Shown here piece after piece: positions 1 to 5,686 of a stretch of 7,118 bases of DNA. The notes below the pieces were generated by a model, which was given only the letters and a program-made list of their open reading frames with translations, did no database searches and was not told where the DNA came from. Source of the DNA: an uncultured Bdellovibrio sp. Lineage in GTDB: Bacteria; Bdellovibrionota; Bdellovibrionia; Bdellovibrionales; Bdellovibrionaceae. The stretch spans positions 1 through 7,118 of the forward strand of contig CAMLRE010000112.1 of the NCBI GenBank assembly GCA_946482355.1, given 5' to 3'. The first letter of the stretch is position 1. Every line of letters begins with the position of its first letter. Both the position numbers and the translations under genes were made by a program.

Positions 1-465
1 GGTGGTTTTACCGATGCACTTTTACAGCGCGGAGTAAAACAAGTGATCGGGCTAGATGTAGGCACAGCGCAGTTACACGAAAAAATCAAAAATGATTCGC
101 GGGTAACCTATTTCGAAAACTTAAATGTAAAAGACATTCCAACACATGCTTTAGCTAAAGAAACTTTCGATGGTATTGTGTGTGATGTATCGTTCATTTC
201 CCTGACGAAGGTCGTTGCCTTTTTGGAACCACTTCTTAAGACAAAAGGCTTCTTTTTACTTCTCGTAAAGCCTCAGTTCGAATGTGGCCCACAAGCCCTT
301 GATAAAAATGGCATTGTCAGTGATCCTGAAGTCTATAAAACCATCCAATCTGATATCACTTCACTGTGCGAAAAAGTCTTTCAGGCGAAAACTATTTTCT
401 TTGAAAGTTCAATTACCGGAAAAGATGGCAACAAGGAGTTTTTCATCTATGGAAAGAAAGAATAA
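1..465 (+). CDS. tlyA: TlyA-family rRNA 2'-O-methyltransferase, 3' part (5' end outside window)
   Basis: TlyA enzymes use S-adenosylmethionine to methylate the 2'-hydroxyl of cytidines in 16S and/or 23S rRNA. The frame is open from base 1, so the gene begins upstream and the N-terminal S4 RNA-binding domain is not visible. The 154 visible codons start in the SAM-binding Rossmann fold: GGFTDALLQRG is the family's GGFTD motif and VIGLDVG the next strand. Of the family's K-D-K-E catalytic tetrad three residues are visible: Asp in CDVSFIS (codon 184-186), Lys in LLVKPQFE (268-270) and Glu in GNKEFF (436-438). The first Lys would lie upstream. A GTG at 43 sits inside the methyltransferase fold and is not the true start. 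The 3' end overlaps the next gene by 17 bases, which suggests co-transcription. The family call is secure. Whether it methylates both subunits cannot be read here. The old name haemolysin A is misleading. Confidence 0.93.
   Translation, partial: GGFTDALLQRGVKQVIGLDVGTAQLHEKIKNDSRVTYFENLNVKDIPTHALAKETFDGIVCDVSFISLTKVVAFLEPLLKTKGFFLLLVKPQFECGPQALDKNGIVSDPEVYKTIQSDITSLCEKVFQAKTIFFESSITGKDGNKEFFIYGKKE
433..438 (+). promoter_or_regulatory. Shine-Dalgarno of the patatin-like lipoprotein gene, inside tlyA
   Basis: AAGGAG lies 10 bases before the ATG at 449 and decides that start over the in-frame ATGs at 284 and 425, which would place extra residues ahead of a good lipoprotein signal peptide. In the tlyA frame the same six bases encode Lys-Glu, where Glu is the last residue of the TlyA catalytic tetrad, so one hexamer serves two genes. 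Confidence 0.75.
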
Positions 466-1414
466 TTTTTATCTTTTATTAGTTCCGTTTTTATTTTTTG
501 CCGGCTGTCAGTCATTAATGCGCAGATCACAACCGCAAAAACCATTTACTCCGCAAGTTGTAGTTTCGGGAACAACAACGACAACAACTCAGCAAACAAC
601 GACCACGACAACAACAACTTCAACACCCTCTGTAAGTACAACAACGCCTGCGATTGTGACTCCGCAAATCGTGACACCGCAATTTCAAACAGGTGCCGTT
701 AAAGGTTTACCAAAATTCGGGATTATTTTTTCTGCCGGTGGTGCCAAGGCTTGGGCCCATGTCGGTGTATTAAAAGAAATGCAGAAATTTAAATTTCCTG
801 TAATTAGTGTGGCAGGTATTGAATGGGGTTCTGTTGTAGCCGCTACTTTTGCACAAAATGCTTCGGTGAATGAAGTTGAATGGGAACTATCTAAATTTAA
901 AGATATCGATGATTGGCAAGAATTTATCCAAGCGGCTTTTGCGCGTAAAAGCACTTTAGATTTTAAAATGCCGTTTGTATGCCCTTCAGTAAATTTAAAA
1001 ACAAAAACAAGCTATATGCTTAACCGCGGGCAAGTGGATCAATTTATTCCGTTTTGTATTCCGTCGGCAGGTATTATTAAACCTTACGGTAACAGTGTAG
1101 CAAATTTAACAGACTTAAATTTAACGATTCAGCATCTTAAAGCGACAGGTGTTAATAAAATCATTCTGATCAACGTGATTGCCGGTAAAAATGACTCAGC
1201 GATTATAAAATCAATGGATTCAGCTGAAAATCAGATCTGGGGCCAATTTGCTGCGTCTTTAAATAAGAAAACGCACGGTATTGACGAAGTGATTGAGATT
1301 GATCTGGGCGATTATGATATCGATGATTTTGATAAACGACGCGATATTATGGTCAAAGGCTCTGAATTAGGATACAGTCAGGTTAAGAAAATCGCCGATA
1401 AGTATAGGCTTTAA
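449..1414 (+). CDS. Patatin-like lipoprotein with altered catalytic dyad (probable pseudoenzyme)
   Basis: This 321-residue protein starts with a lipoprotein signal peptide: MERK, a hydrophobic run, and a lipobox FFAGC with Cys20 as the lipidation site (Phe at -3 is a little unusual). A Thr-rich linker fills about residues 41-66. From about residue 88 it reads like a bacterial patatin domain: GIIFSAGGAKAWAHVGVLKE matches the oxyanion-hole strand and helix, with Ala where the third Gly of the usual GGxRG turn is expected. VAGIEWGSVVAATFA (122-135) matches the nucleophile elbow, but the GxSxG serine is Glu125. The DGG/DGA motif ahead of the VNKIILINV strand appears as Tyr213-Gly-Asn. Active patatins are Ser-Asp lipid acyl hydrolases. 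Lacking both residues, this one is probably not a lipase; an envelope structural, binding or regulatory role is inference. It overlaps tlyA by 17 bases and lies 35 bases before pepP. The frame is intact with no stop or frameshift, so it is not a simple decaying gene. Confidence 0.85.
   Translation: MERKNNFYLLLVPFLFFAGCQSLMRRSQPQKPFTPQVVVSGTTTTTTQQTTTTTTTTSTPSVSTTTPAIVTPQIVTPQFQTGAVKGLPKFGIIFSAGGAKAWAHVGVLKEMQKFKFPVISVAGIEWGSVVAATFAQNASVNEVEWELSKFKDIDDWQEFIQAAFARKSTLDFKMPFVCPSVNLKTKTSYMLNRGQVDQFIPFCIPSAGIIKPYGNSVANLTDLNLTIQHLKATGVNKIILINVIAGKNDSAIIKSMDSAENQIWGQFAASLNKKTHGIDEVIEIDLGDYDIDDFDKRRDIMVKGSELGYSQVKKIADKYRL
572..619 (+). repeat. ACN-rich trinucleotide tract encoding poly-Thr linker
   Basis: Six Thr codons, two Gln codons and eight Thr codons follow each other, mostly ACA with some ACG, ACC and ACT. 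The tract encodes a flexible, probably surface-exposed linker between the lipidated Cys and the patatin-like domain. The mixed third bases suggest selection for Thr as well as repeat slippage. More Thr codons follow to about 650. Confidence 0.85.
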
Positions 1415-1423
1415 AAGGTAAGT

Positions 1424-1438
1424 AAAGCCGCAGGCTTT
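1424..1438 (+). other. Small intercistronic hairpin before pepP
   Basis: AAAGCC, loop GCA, GGCTTT form a perfect 6-bp stem in the 35-base gap between the lipoprotein gene and pepP. No T-run follows; the next bases lead directly into the pepP ribosome binding site (GAAGGA at 1440-1445). It is therefore more likely an mRNA-processing or translation-tuning structure, or chance, than a terminator. Confidence 0.4.
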
Positions 1439-1449
1439 CGAAGGAATAT

Positions 1450-2790
1450 ATGGCTATTAGCAAAGCGACTCGCAAGTCGACAGAAAACGCAGAAATTTTC
1501 AAACGCCGCCGTCAAAAAGTGATGGCTGGTCTTAAAGATGCCGCACTATTAGTGGCAGCGCACCCTGAGCATGTAAGAAATGACGATGTTCATTATCCTT
1601 ACCGCCAAGATTCAAATATGTACTACTTAACTGGTTTTGAAGAGCCAGAATCTTTCTTATTACTTCGCCCAGGCAAATCGCCAGAGACAGTTATGTTTGT
1701 GCGCCAAAAAAACGTTGAGCGTGAAACATGGGATGGATTTCGTTTTGGACCTGAAGGCACAAAAAAAGAATTTTTAATCGATGAAGTATATCCGATTGAA
1801 CAGTTTGAAGCGAAAGCTGTAGAACTATTAAAAGGTTTTGAGGATTTATATTACCGTTTATATAAAAATCCAGAAGCTGACCACCGTGTACAAACTGTTT
1901 TATTAAATTTAAAACGCGCGCACGGAAGATCTGGTTACGGTTTGTTAACAATCAAAGATGCTGACACATTCTTAGGTGAATTTCGTTTACGTAAAAATGA
2001 AGATGATTTACGTAACCAACGTATTGCTTGCGAAATTTCTGCAAAAGCTCATATCGAGGCGATGAAATTTACTCGTCCGGGTGTGACTGAGCGCCAAGTG
2101 CAAGCCGTATTATCACATGCTTTCTACGCAAATGGTTCAGGCCGTGAAGGTTATAACTTTATCGTAGCCAGCGGTAACAATGCGACAACGCTACATTACA
2201 ACTTCAACGACCAGGTTTGCGAAGATGGTGAATTACTATTAATCGATGCTGGCGCTGAAATGAATTTCTATTCTGGCGATATCACAAGAACGTTTCCTGT
2301 GAATGGCCGCTTTACACCGATTCAGAAAAAAGTTTACGAAGGTGTCTTAAAAATCCAAAAAGAAATTATCGATTACGTTAAGCCAGGTATTTACTTTAAA
2401 GATTTACACGCCATGGGAGAAAGCCGCTTAACAGATCTAATGATTGAATTATCGTTAGTGCGTGGCCGTAAAGAAGATATTATGAAATCCAACGAACATC
2501 GTAAGTACTATCCACACGGCATTGGTCACTGGTTAGGTATGGATGTGCATGATGCCGGTCTTTACATGATCAAAGGTGAACCGCGTCCGATCGAAGCGGG
2601 TATGATGTTTACCATCGAGCCAGGCTTATACATTCCAGCTAATGATATGACAGCACCAGAAGAATTACGCGGTATCGGAATTAGAATCGAAGATAATATT
2701 CTTGTGACTGAAAGAGGCTCTGAAAACTTAACGGCTTTAGTACCTAAAGAAGTTGATGAGATCGAAAAATTAATGGCAACTACGCGATAA
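1450..2790 (+). CDS. pepP: Xaa-Pro aminopeptidase (aminopeptidase P, M24B)
   Basis: This cytosolic di-metal peptidase removes the N-terminal residue of peptides whose second residue is proline. At 446 residues it is close to E. coli PepP (441). Residues about 13-150 are the AMP_N domain, including YRQDSNMYYLTGFEEPES and LLRPGK. Residues about 185-440 are the pita-bread catalytic domain. By comparison with E. coli PepP all five metal ligands are present: Asp266 (LLIDAG), Asp277 (YSGDITRTF), His360 (second His of HGIGH), Glu390 (TIEPG) and Glu414 (GIRIEDN). The accessory histidines His249, His356 and His367 are also present. No signal peptide is visible. GAAGGA ends four bases before the ATG. 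It is probably co-transcribed with tlyA and the lipoprotein gene. Its likely job is turnover of proline-containing peptides, which would suit a protein-consuming bacterium, though that link is inference. Family identity is secure. Confidence 0.96.
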   Translation: MAISKATRKSTENAEIFKRRRQKVMAGLKDAALLVAAHPEHVRNDDVHYPYRQDSNMYYLTGFEEPESFLLLRPGKSPETVMFVRQKNVERETWDGFRFGPEGTKKEFLIDEVYPIEQFEAKAVELLKGFEDLYYRLYKNPEADHRVQTVLLNLKRAHGRSGYGLLTIKDADTFLGEFRLRKNEDDLRNQRIACEISAKAHIEAMKFTRPGVTERQVQAVLSHAFYANGSGREGYNFIVASGNNATTLHYNFNDQVCEDGELLLIDAGAEMNFYSGDITRTFPVNGRFTPIQKKVYEGVLKIQKEIIDYVKPGIYFKDLHAMGESRLTDLMIELSLVRGRKEDIMKSNEHRKYYPHGIGHWLGMDVHDAGLYMIKGEPRPIEAGMMFTIEPGLYIPANDMTAPEELRGIGIRIEDNILVTERGSENLTALVPKEVDEIEKLMATTR

Positions 2791-2810
2791 GATCGCGTGT
2801 TGCCATATTC
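2765..2810. terminator. Convergent-gene terminator hairpin around the pepP stop codon
   Basis: A long hairpin spans 2773-2806. The upper stem is ACGCGAT (2782-2788) with ATCGCGT (2792-2798) and a 3-base loop. One T (2781) is bulged, then ATGGCAAC (2773-2780) pairs with GTTGCCAT (2799-2806). The pepP stop codon TAA (2788-2790) lies in the stem top and loop. Read on the minus strand, the stem is followed by TAA and a run of five T (2769-2765), a good intrinsic terminator for the gene ending at 2813. On the plus strand only ATTCTTCT follows, so termination of pepP would be weaker. The minus-strand signal lies inside the 3' end of pepP. Confidence 0.75.
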
Positions 2811-2812
2811 TT

Positions 2813-3781
2813 CTAGTTAAGATCAGCAGTTTCCGGAACACTACAACCAATATTTTGGATTTTTCCATTGATTGAAAATGTTCCCTCTCGCAATCCAATG
2901 TGATTGTTTCTAGCCGCTGCAGGAATCGTTGCTTTTATTTCTAAGCCTGGAGCCTGGATAAACAAAGTACTATCGTTAAGTACAAATTTTTTAACTTCAT
3001 TAAGCTTAATAATTTTTTCTCCCACAGATAAATCGCTAACTAAAATGCGCTGACCTAACGAATTTAATAGAACACGAGCCGATATACGCTCTTGTTCGCT
3101 ACGGCATGTGATATCATCATAGACAATCGAAGGATTTGAAAATAAAGCTTTCTTAGTTAGATATTTATCAAGTGCAAATTTTTGCAAACTGAGAGCCTCT
3201 TCTTCATTAAAACCAACAAGATGAGATAATTCGTGAAACAGTAAAGCCGTCATTTCATCAGATAAAGAATCTGTAGGAATCATTTTAAGTTTTTCTGCAC
3301 TTAAGCAAATTTCACCGTTTTGAAGATTACCCAATGCGCTTCCCGCGCGTTGACCTTCGCGAGATGAACAAGGCAGATCCTGTAAATTTATTTTTACATT
3401 TGCTAAAATTTCATCAGCATAAACTGCGGTTGGAGTATGTGCGTAAAATCGATCAATAAATAGTCGCGCTTTTTCATCAAAAAGAGTGTTGTAAGTTTTC
3501 TCTCTGTAGAGTTCGTCAATCAGTGCGGGTAAATCGACTTTTACTTTATTTAAAGCTTGAGAAATATCTTCTTTCGTAGAAAAAATAGTGTTTCCGCCGG
3601 AGCCGTCTATACCGCCACCTTCTCCTCCAGCTAAATGTCGTGTGCCTTTGATGGCTGTTTCATTTTGAGACGAGAATTTGTCGTTCCAATTTTTGCTATG
3701 TCTATAATAAGAGTTCGACAGCAAAACGAATAAAAGCGTTATTAAAATAGTTAAAATAGATTTGAATGGATTTTGTTTCAT
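2813..3781 (-). CDS. Exported protein of unknown family with HExxH zinc-protease signature
   Basis: 322 residues; I do not recognise a named family. The N-terminus is basic (MKQNPFK) with a strong hydrophobic segment at about 8-22, either a signal peptide or a membrane anchor; no lipobox Cys follows. A Gly-rich stretch at 52-64 (GGEGGGIDGSGGN) comes next. The region around residue 180 reads LLFHELSHLVGFNEEEAL: His183, Glu184 and His187 form the zincin HExxH signature. Gly190 and Glu193 occupy the positions of the metzincin HExxHxxGxx(H/D) pattern, so Glu193, or Glu194/195, may be the third ligand. Four cysteines (138, 159, 226, 313) could form disulfides in an exported protein. A metal-dependent peptidase acting outside the cytoplasm is plausible but rests on one motif. 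The ATG at 3781 has no clear ribosome binding site, and the next Met (167) is too far in to be the start. The gene lies 91 bases after the small secreted-protein gene and ends in the shared terminator hairpin. Confidence 0.8.
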   Translation of the reverse strand: MKQNPFKSILTILITLLFVLLSNSYYRHSKNWNDKFSSQNETAIKGTRHLAGGEGGGIDGSGGNTIFSTKEDISQALNKVKVDLPALIDELYREKTYNTLFDEKARLFIDRFYAHTPTAVYADEILANVKINLQDLPCSSREGQRAGSALGNLQNGEICLSAEKLKMIPTDSLSDEMTALLFHELSHLVGFNEEEALSLQKFALDKYLTKKALFSNPSIVYDDITCRSEQERISARVLLNSLGQRILVSDLSVGEKIIKLNEVKKFVLNDSTLFIQAPGLEIKATIPAAARNNHIGLREGTFSINGKIQNIGCSVPETADLN

Positions 3782-3824
3782 ACAGATTAAAAATACAAAA
3801 AGTAAGCCTCAATAAGGGGTGAAG

Positions 3825-3858
3825 AAAAGCCTCTAGCGACAGAGTGTAATTCTGCCGC
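3825..3858 (-). terminator. Candidate terminator or attenuating hairpin after the small secreted-protein gene
   Basis: Fifteen bases after the stop codon at 3873-3875, the minus strand carries GCGGCAGA (3858-3851), a 7-base loop and TCTGTCGC (3843-3836): eight pairs with one G-T wobble. TTTT follows only at 3828-3825, seven bases beyond the stem, so the T-run is short and displaced. It may terminate only partly and let transcription enter the HELSH gene. Confidence 0.45.
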
Positions 3859-3872
3859 CTTCAACTTGATAA

Positions 3873-4283
3873 TTAGTTTTCGATTGTAGTTTCAGTACAT
3901 ACTCCAGTGTAGATCGCTTTAGTGCCATTTCTTTGAACTTTAAGTTGTGCTTTGTACATACGTAGTTTGTAGTTTTGAGGACCCATATTATCAGACTCAA
4001 CATTAATGATTTCTGATTCTAATTTAGCTTTTACTTTTACTGATTCTTTTGAATTAACATATGTTTGTTCGCCAGCAAGCAATGGGATATTTGAGTCCAC
4101 GCTTTCAGCTACACCAAAATCAATACTTACTTCGTCTCTTGTTACATTAATTTCAGATAACTGATTTGTTGCTTTGTTTAACGAGTAAGCCTTGCATTCA
4201 AAATCGTAGCTTCCGGCAAAAGCCACATTAGCAAACGATGTAAGAGCAAGTACTGCTAAAATTGATTTCGTAACTGATTTCAT
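3873..4283 (-). CDS. Small secreted protein of unknown function
   Basis: 136 residues; no family recognised. It has a textbook Sec signal peptide: MKSVTKS, a hydrophobic core at about 8-20, and a cleavage site AFA|GS after residue 23, leaving about 113 mature residues. The mature part has many alternating polar/hydrophobic stretches, consistent with a small beta-rich domain. It has exactly two cysteines, Cys30 and Cys129 near its two ends, which could form one disulfide bridging the termini in the periplasm or outside the cell. A clear Shine-Dalgarno, AGAGGA (minus strand, 4293-4288), lies four bases before the ATG and fixes the start. The 5' leader carries two hairpins, and the gene is transcribed away from the TIGR02147 gene at 4472. 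No motif suggests an enzyme. Confidence is high that it is a real exported gene and nil as to its job. Confidence 0.85.
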   Translation of the reverse strand: MKSVTKSILAVLALTSFANVAFAGSYDFECKAYSLNKATNQLSEINVTRDEVSIDFGVAESVDSNIPLLAGEQTYVNSKESVKVKAKLESEIINVESDNMGPQNYKLRMYKAQLKVQRNGTKAIYTGVCTETTIEN

Positions 4284-4303
4284 AAAATCCTCTTTTCTTT
4301 TAT

Positions 4304-4318
4304 GCGAGGGGGGCTCGC
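4304..4318 (-). repeat. Leader hairpin unit A (GCGAG...CTCGC)
   Basis: GCGAG (4304-4308), five G, then CTCGC (4314-4318) form a perfect 5-bp inverted repeat; on the minus strand the loop is CCCCC. It lies ten bases upstream of the ribosome binding site of the small secreted-protein gene and matches unit B at 12 of 15 positions, so it may act on the mRNA or as a protein-binding site. Confidence 0.5.
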
Positions 4319-4332
4319 GGTTTATTTTGCCA

Positions 4333-4351
4333 AAGCGAGGGTTGGTCGCTT
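4333..4351 (-). repeat. Leader hairpin unit B (AAGCGA...TCGCTT)
   Basis: AAGCGA (4333-4338) and TCGCTT (4346-4351) form a perfect 6-bp inverted repeat with a 7-base spacer. Its core, 4335-4349, is a near-copy of unit A in the same orientation, starting 31 bases away (about three helical turns). Both lie in the predicted leader of the small secreted-protein gene. Confidence 0.5.
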
Positions 4352-4375
4352 CGGCTTGTTGTTGTTTGTGAAACC

Positions 4376-4404
4376 AATATATCGAATGCTTAAAAAAGTA
4401 TCAT
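4376..4404 (-). promoter_or_regulatory. Candidate sigma-70-type promoter for the small secreted-protein gene
   Basis: On the minus strand, ATGATA (4404-4399, four of six matches to TTGACA) is 17 bases from TATATT (4381-4376, five of six matches to TATAAT). Transcription would start near 4369 and give a leader of about 85 bases with both hairpin units. This is consensus matching in A+T-rich DNA, so moderate confidence only. Confidence 0.4.
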
Positions 4405-4431
4405 TTACTAGTTAGCTAATAATTATATAAA
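4404..4431 (+). promoter_or_regulatory. Candidate sigma-70-type promoter for the TIGR02147 gene
   Basis: TTTACT (4404-4409) is 16 bases from TATAAA (4426-4431). Its -35 touches the -35 of the opposing promoter, so the two would be back to back and could not both be bound freely. The leader would be about 35 bases. The -10 lies inside the palindrome at 4414-4440. Confidence 0.4.
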
Positions 4432-4440
4432 TAATTAGCT
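4414..4440. promoter_or_regulatory. A+T-rich imperfect palindrome, possible operator
   Basis: AGCTAAT (4414-4420) is repeated inverted as ATTAGCT (4434-4440). Three more pairs match inside after one mismatch. The dyad covers the candidate -10 of the TIGR02147 gene, the right place for a repressor site, perhaps autoregulatory. A+T richness makes chance dyads common, so this is tentative. Confidence 0.4.
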
Positions 4441-4471
4441 TTTAGTTAAAAGTGTTGTAACCTATTGAAAT

Positions 4472-5278
4472 ATGACAGTATTTGACTTTAAGAGTTACAA
4501 AGAGTTCATCAATAAATGGCGTGAAAAACAACCTAATAAGGGGCACGGGCAATTCGTGAAGTTCGCCGAAGCTTTGGGAATCAGCACTGTTTTGGTTACG
4601 CAGATCTTTAATGGAGCCAAAAATTTATCGTTGGAACACGCAATCTTACTGGCTGATTTTTTAGGTCTAACACAGTTAGAAAAAGATTATTTTCTACTAT
4701 TAGTTAATTATGAACGGGCCGGCAGCCATAAATTACAAGAATACTTTCATGCAGAAATTTTAAAAACACAGAAGAAGCGAAAAGAAAGCTTAGAAAATGT
4801 CGTCGCTAAAGATGTGGTGATTAGCGAAGCTGATAAGGCAGTTTTTTATTCTAACTGGATGTACAGTGCCATTCGATTACAGACTTCTATTGACGGTTAT
4901 CAAACGGTCGATTCGTTAGCTGACCAATTTAAAATTTCAAAAGAAGAAATAGTGAAGATGCTGGATGTCTTGCTAAGGATGAATTTAGTCATACAAACCG
5001 AAAATGGCTACCGTATGGGGCCAGCGCGTACTCATCTAGAAGCCGATTCGCCTTTTGTGAAACAACGTCAGATTTCTTGGCGCGTAAAAGCCTTTAGCAA
5101 AATGGATCAGGTATCTAAAACTCAAATGTTTTATACAGCACCAATGTCGATTTCAGAAGAAATGTATGATGAACTAAAAAAAGGTATTACAAATTTAATT
5201 GCGGATTTGAATTCGAAAATTACCAAAACCAAACCGCAAAAACTGGCTTGTTTGAATATAGATTTATTCGAGGTTTAA
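4472..5278 (+). CDS. TIGR02147/DUF4423-family putative DNA-binding regulator
   Basis: 268 residues. The opening FDFKSYKEFINKWREKQP is typical of the TIGR02147 family as I recall it, proteins of unknown function multiplied in Fibrobacter and Bdellovibrio-like bacteria. Residues about 25-75 (FVKFAEALGISTVLVTQIFNG, then LSLEHAILLADFLGLTQLE) resemble an XRE/Cro-type helix-turn-helix: FVKFAEALGIS and the recognition-helix region STVLVTQIFNG. A basic, helical stretch follows at about 85-110 (LKTQKKRKESLENV). Residues about 143-180 (VDSLADQFKISKEEIVKMLDVLLRMNLV, then a turn into NGYRM) look like a winged-helix unit. The C-terminal DUF4423-like part, to 268, has no motif I can assign. No signal peptide or membrane segment is present, so it should act in the cytoplasm, most likely as a transcription regulator. 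No strong ribosome binding site precedes the ATG. It is divergent from the small secreted-protein gene; control of that gene or of itself is inference. Confidence 0.85.
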   Translation: MTVFDFKSYKEFINKWREKQPNKGHGQFVKFAEALGISTVLVTQIFNGAKNLSLEHAILLADFLGLTQLEKDYFLLLVNYERAGSHKLQEYFHAEILKTQKKRKESLENVVAKDVVISEADKAVFYSNWMYSAIRLQTSIDGYQTVDSLADQFKISKEEIVKMLDVLLRMNLVIQTENGYRMGPARTHLEADSPFVKQRQISWRVKAFSKMDQVSKTQMFYTAPMSISEEMYDELKKGITNLIADLNSKITKTKPQKLACLNIDLFEV

Positions 5279-5289
5279 AAGCACAATTT

Positions 5290-5673
5290 TTATTCTAAAT
5301 TAATACTGTCTTCTTTAATAAGGGCTTGAGTTTTCAAGTCCTTAAATTTTATCTGAAGAATTAAAGGCGAGCTTTCATCTGTATCTTCGCTGAATAACTG
5401 AACCTGCATATAAAAATTTGAATTTTCATCTAATGGAATTTTTAAAGCTTTAATGTCTTCAATATCTTTTTGATAACGTTTCGTGAAGGTTTCAATTTCA
5501 ACACGTGAGGGCTTTTTATATTTTAAAATGTGCTTTTTAACCTGAAGGGCGCGCGTGTAAACTTCTTTATGCATTTTATCGGCGGCCATTTCTTTTTTAA
5601 AACGTGTGTAAACCATTAACGCAATAGCCACGCTGATAAAAACAATACAAAGATTTTTAATAAGATTAAGCAC
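5290..5673 (-). CDS. Small protein with N-terminal membrane anchor, function unknown
   Basis: 127 residues; no family recognised. A single hydrophobic segment at about 4-22 (LIKNLCIVFISVAIALMVY) is followed by the basic TRFKKE, which resembles a type II membrane anchor or an uncleaved signal; the orientation is not certain from charge alone. Residues about 28-75 are rich in Lys and Glu and probably helical. The last third (YMQVQLFSEDTDESSPLILQIKFKDL) looks like beta strands. The start is GTG, supported by GGAAGGA six bases upstream; this site overlaps the stop codon of the HAD gene, so the two are probably translated together. The gene ends convergent with the TIGR02147 gene, with only 11 bases between them and no obvious terminator hairpin. 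Confidence 0.8.
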   Translation of the reverse strand: MLNLIKNLCIVFISVAIALMVYTRFKKEMAADKMHKEVYTRALQVKKHILKYKKPSRVEIETFTKRYQKDIEDIKALKIPLDENSNFYMQVQLFSEDTDESSPLILQIKFKDLKTQALIKEDSINLE

Positions 5674-5679
5674 GCAGAT

Positions 5680-5686
5680 TCCTTCC
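5680..5686 (-). promoter_or_regulatory. Shine-Dalgarno deciding the GTG start at 5673
   Basis: The minus strand reads GGAAGGA (5686-5680) six bases before GTG. Its first base belongs to the stop codon TAG (5688-5686) of the HAD gene, a layout typical of coupled translation. Confidence 0.8.

Noticed and set aside
284..448. Upstream extension of the lipoprotein gene
   Set aside because: Starting at 284 would put about 55 residues ahead of a good lipoprotein signal peptide, inside the tlyA catalytic region. The ribosome binding site at 433-438 supports 449.
572..650. CRISPR or tandem-repeat array
   Set aside because: The repetition is only at the codon level within an open frame encoding Thr; there are no spacers or longer units.
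685..954. 89-codon open frame on the minus strand
   Set aside because: It lies antisense to the conserved patatin-like domain, has no ribosome binding site or recognisable product, and is explained by the codon pattern of the plus-strand gene.
1424..1438. Rho-independent terminator between the lipoprotein gene and pepP
   Set aside because: The 6-bp stem is followed by CGAAGGA, not a T-run, and runs straight into the pepP ribosome binding site.
1691..1951. 86-codon open frame on the minus strand
   Set aside because: It is antisense to the AMP_N region of pepP, which is certainly coding; no independent support.
3803..3834. Direct repeat AAGCCTC twice upstream of the HELSH gene
   Set aside because: Seven bases repeated at a 23-base distance is too short to call, and no dyad or promoter is associated with it.
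5268..5300. Terminator between the convergent genes ending at 5278 and 5290
   Set aside because: There are A and T runs (AAAA, then TTTTT), but I could not find a GC-containing stem between them.
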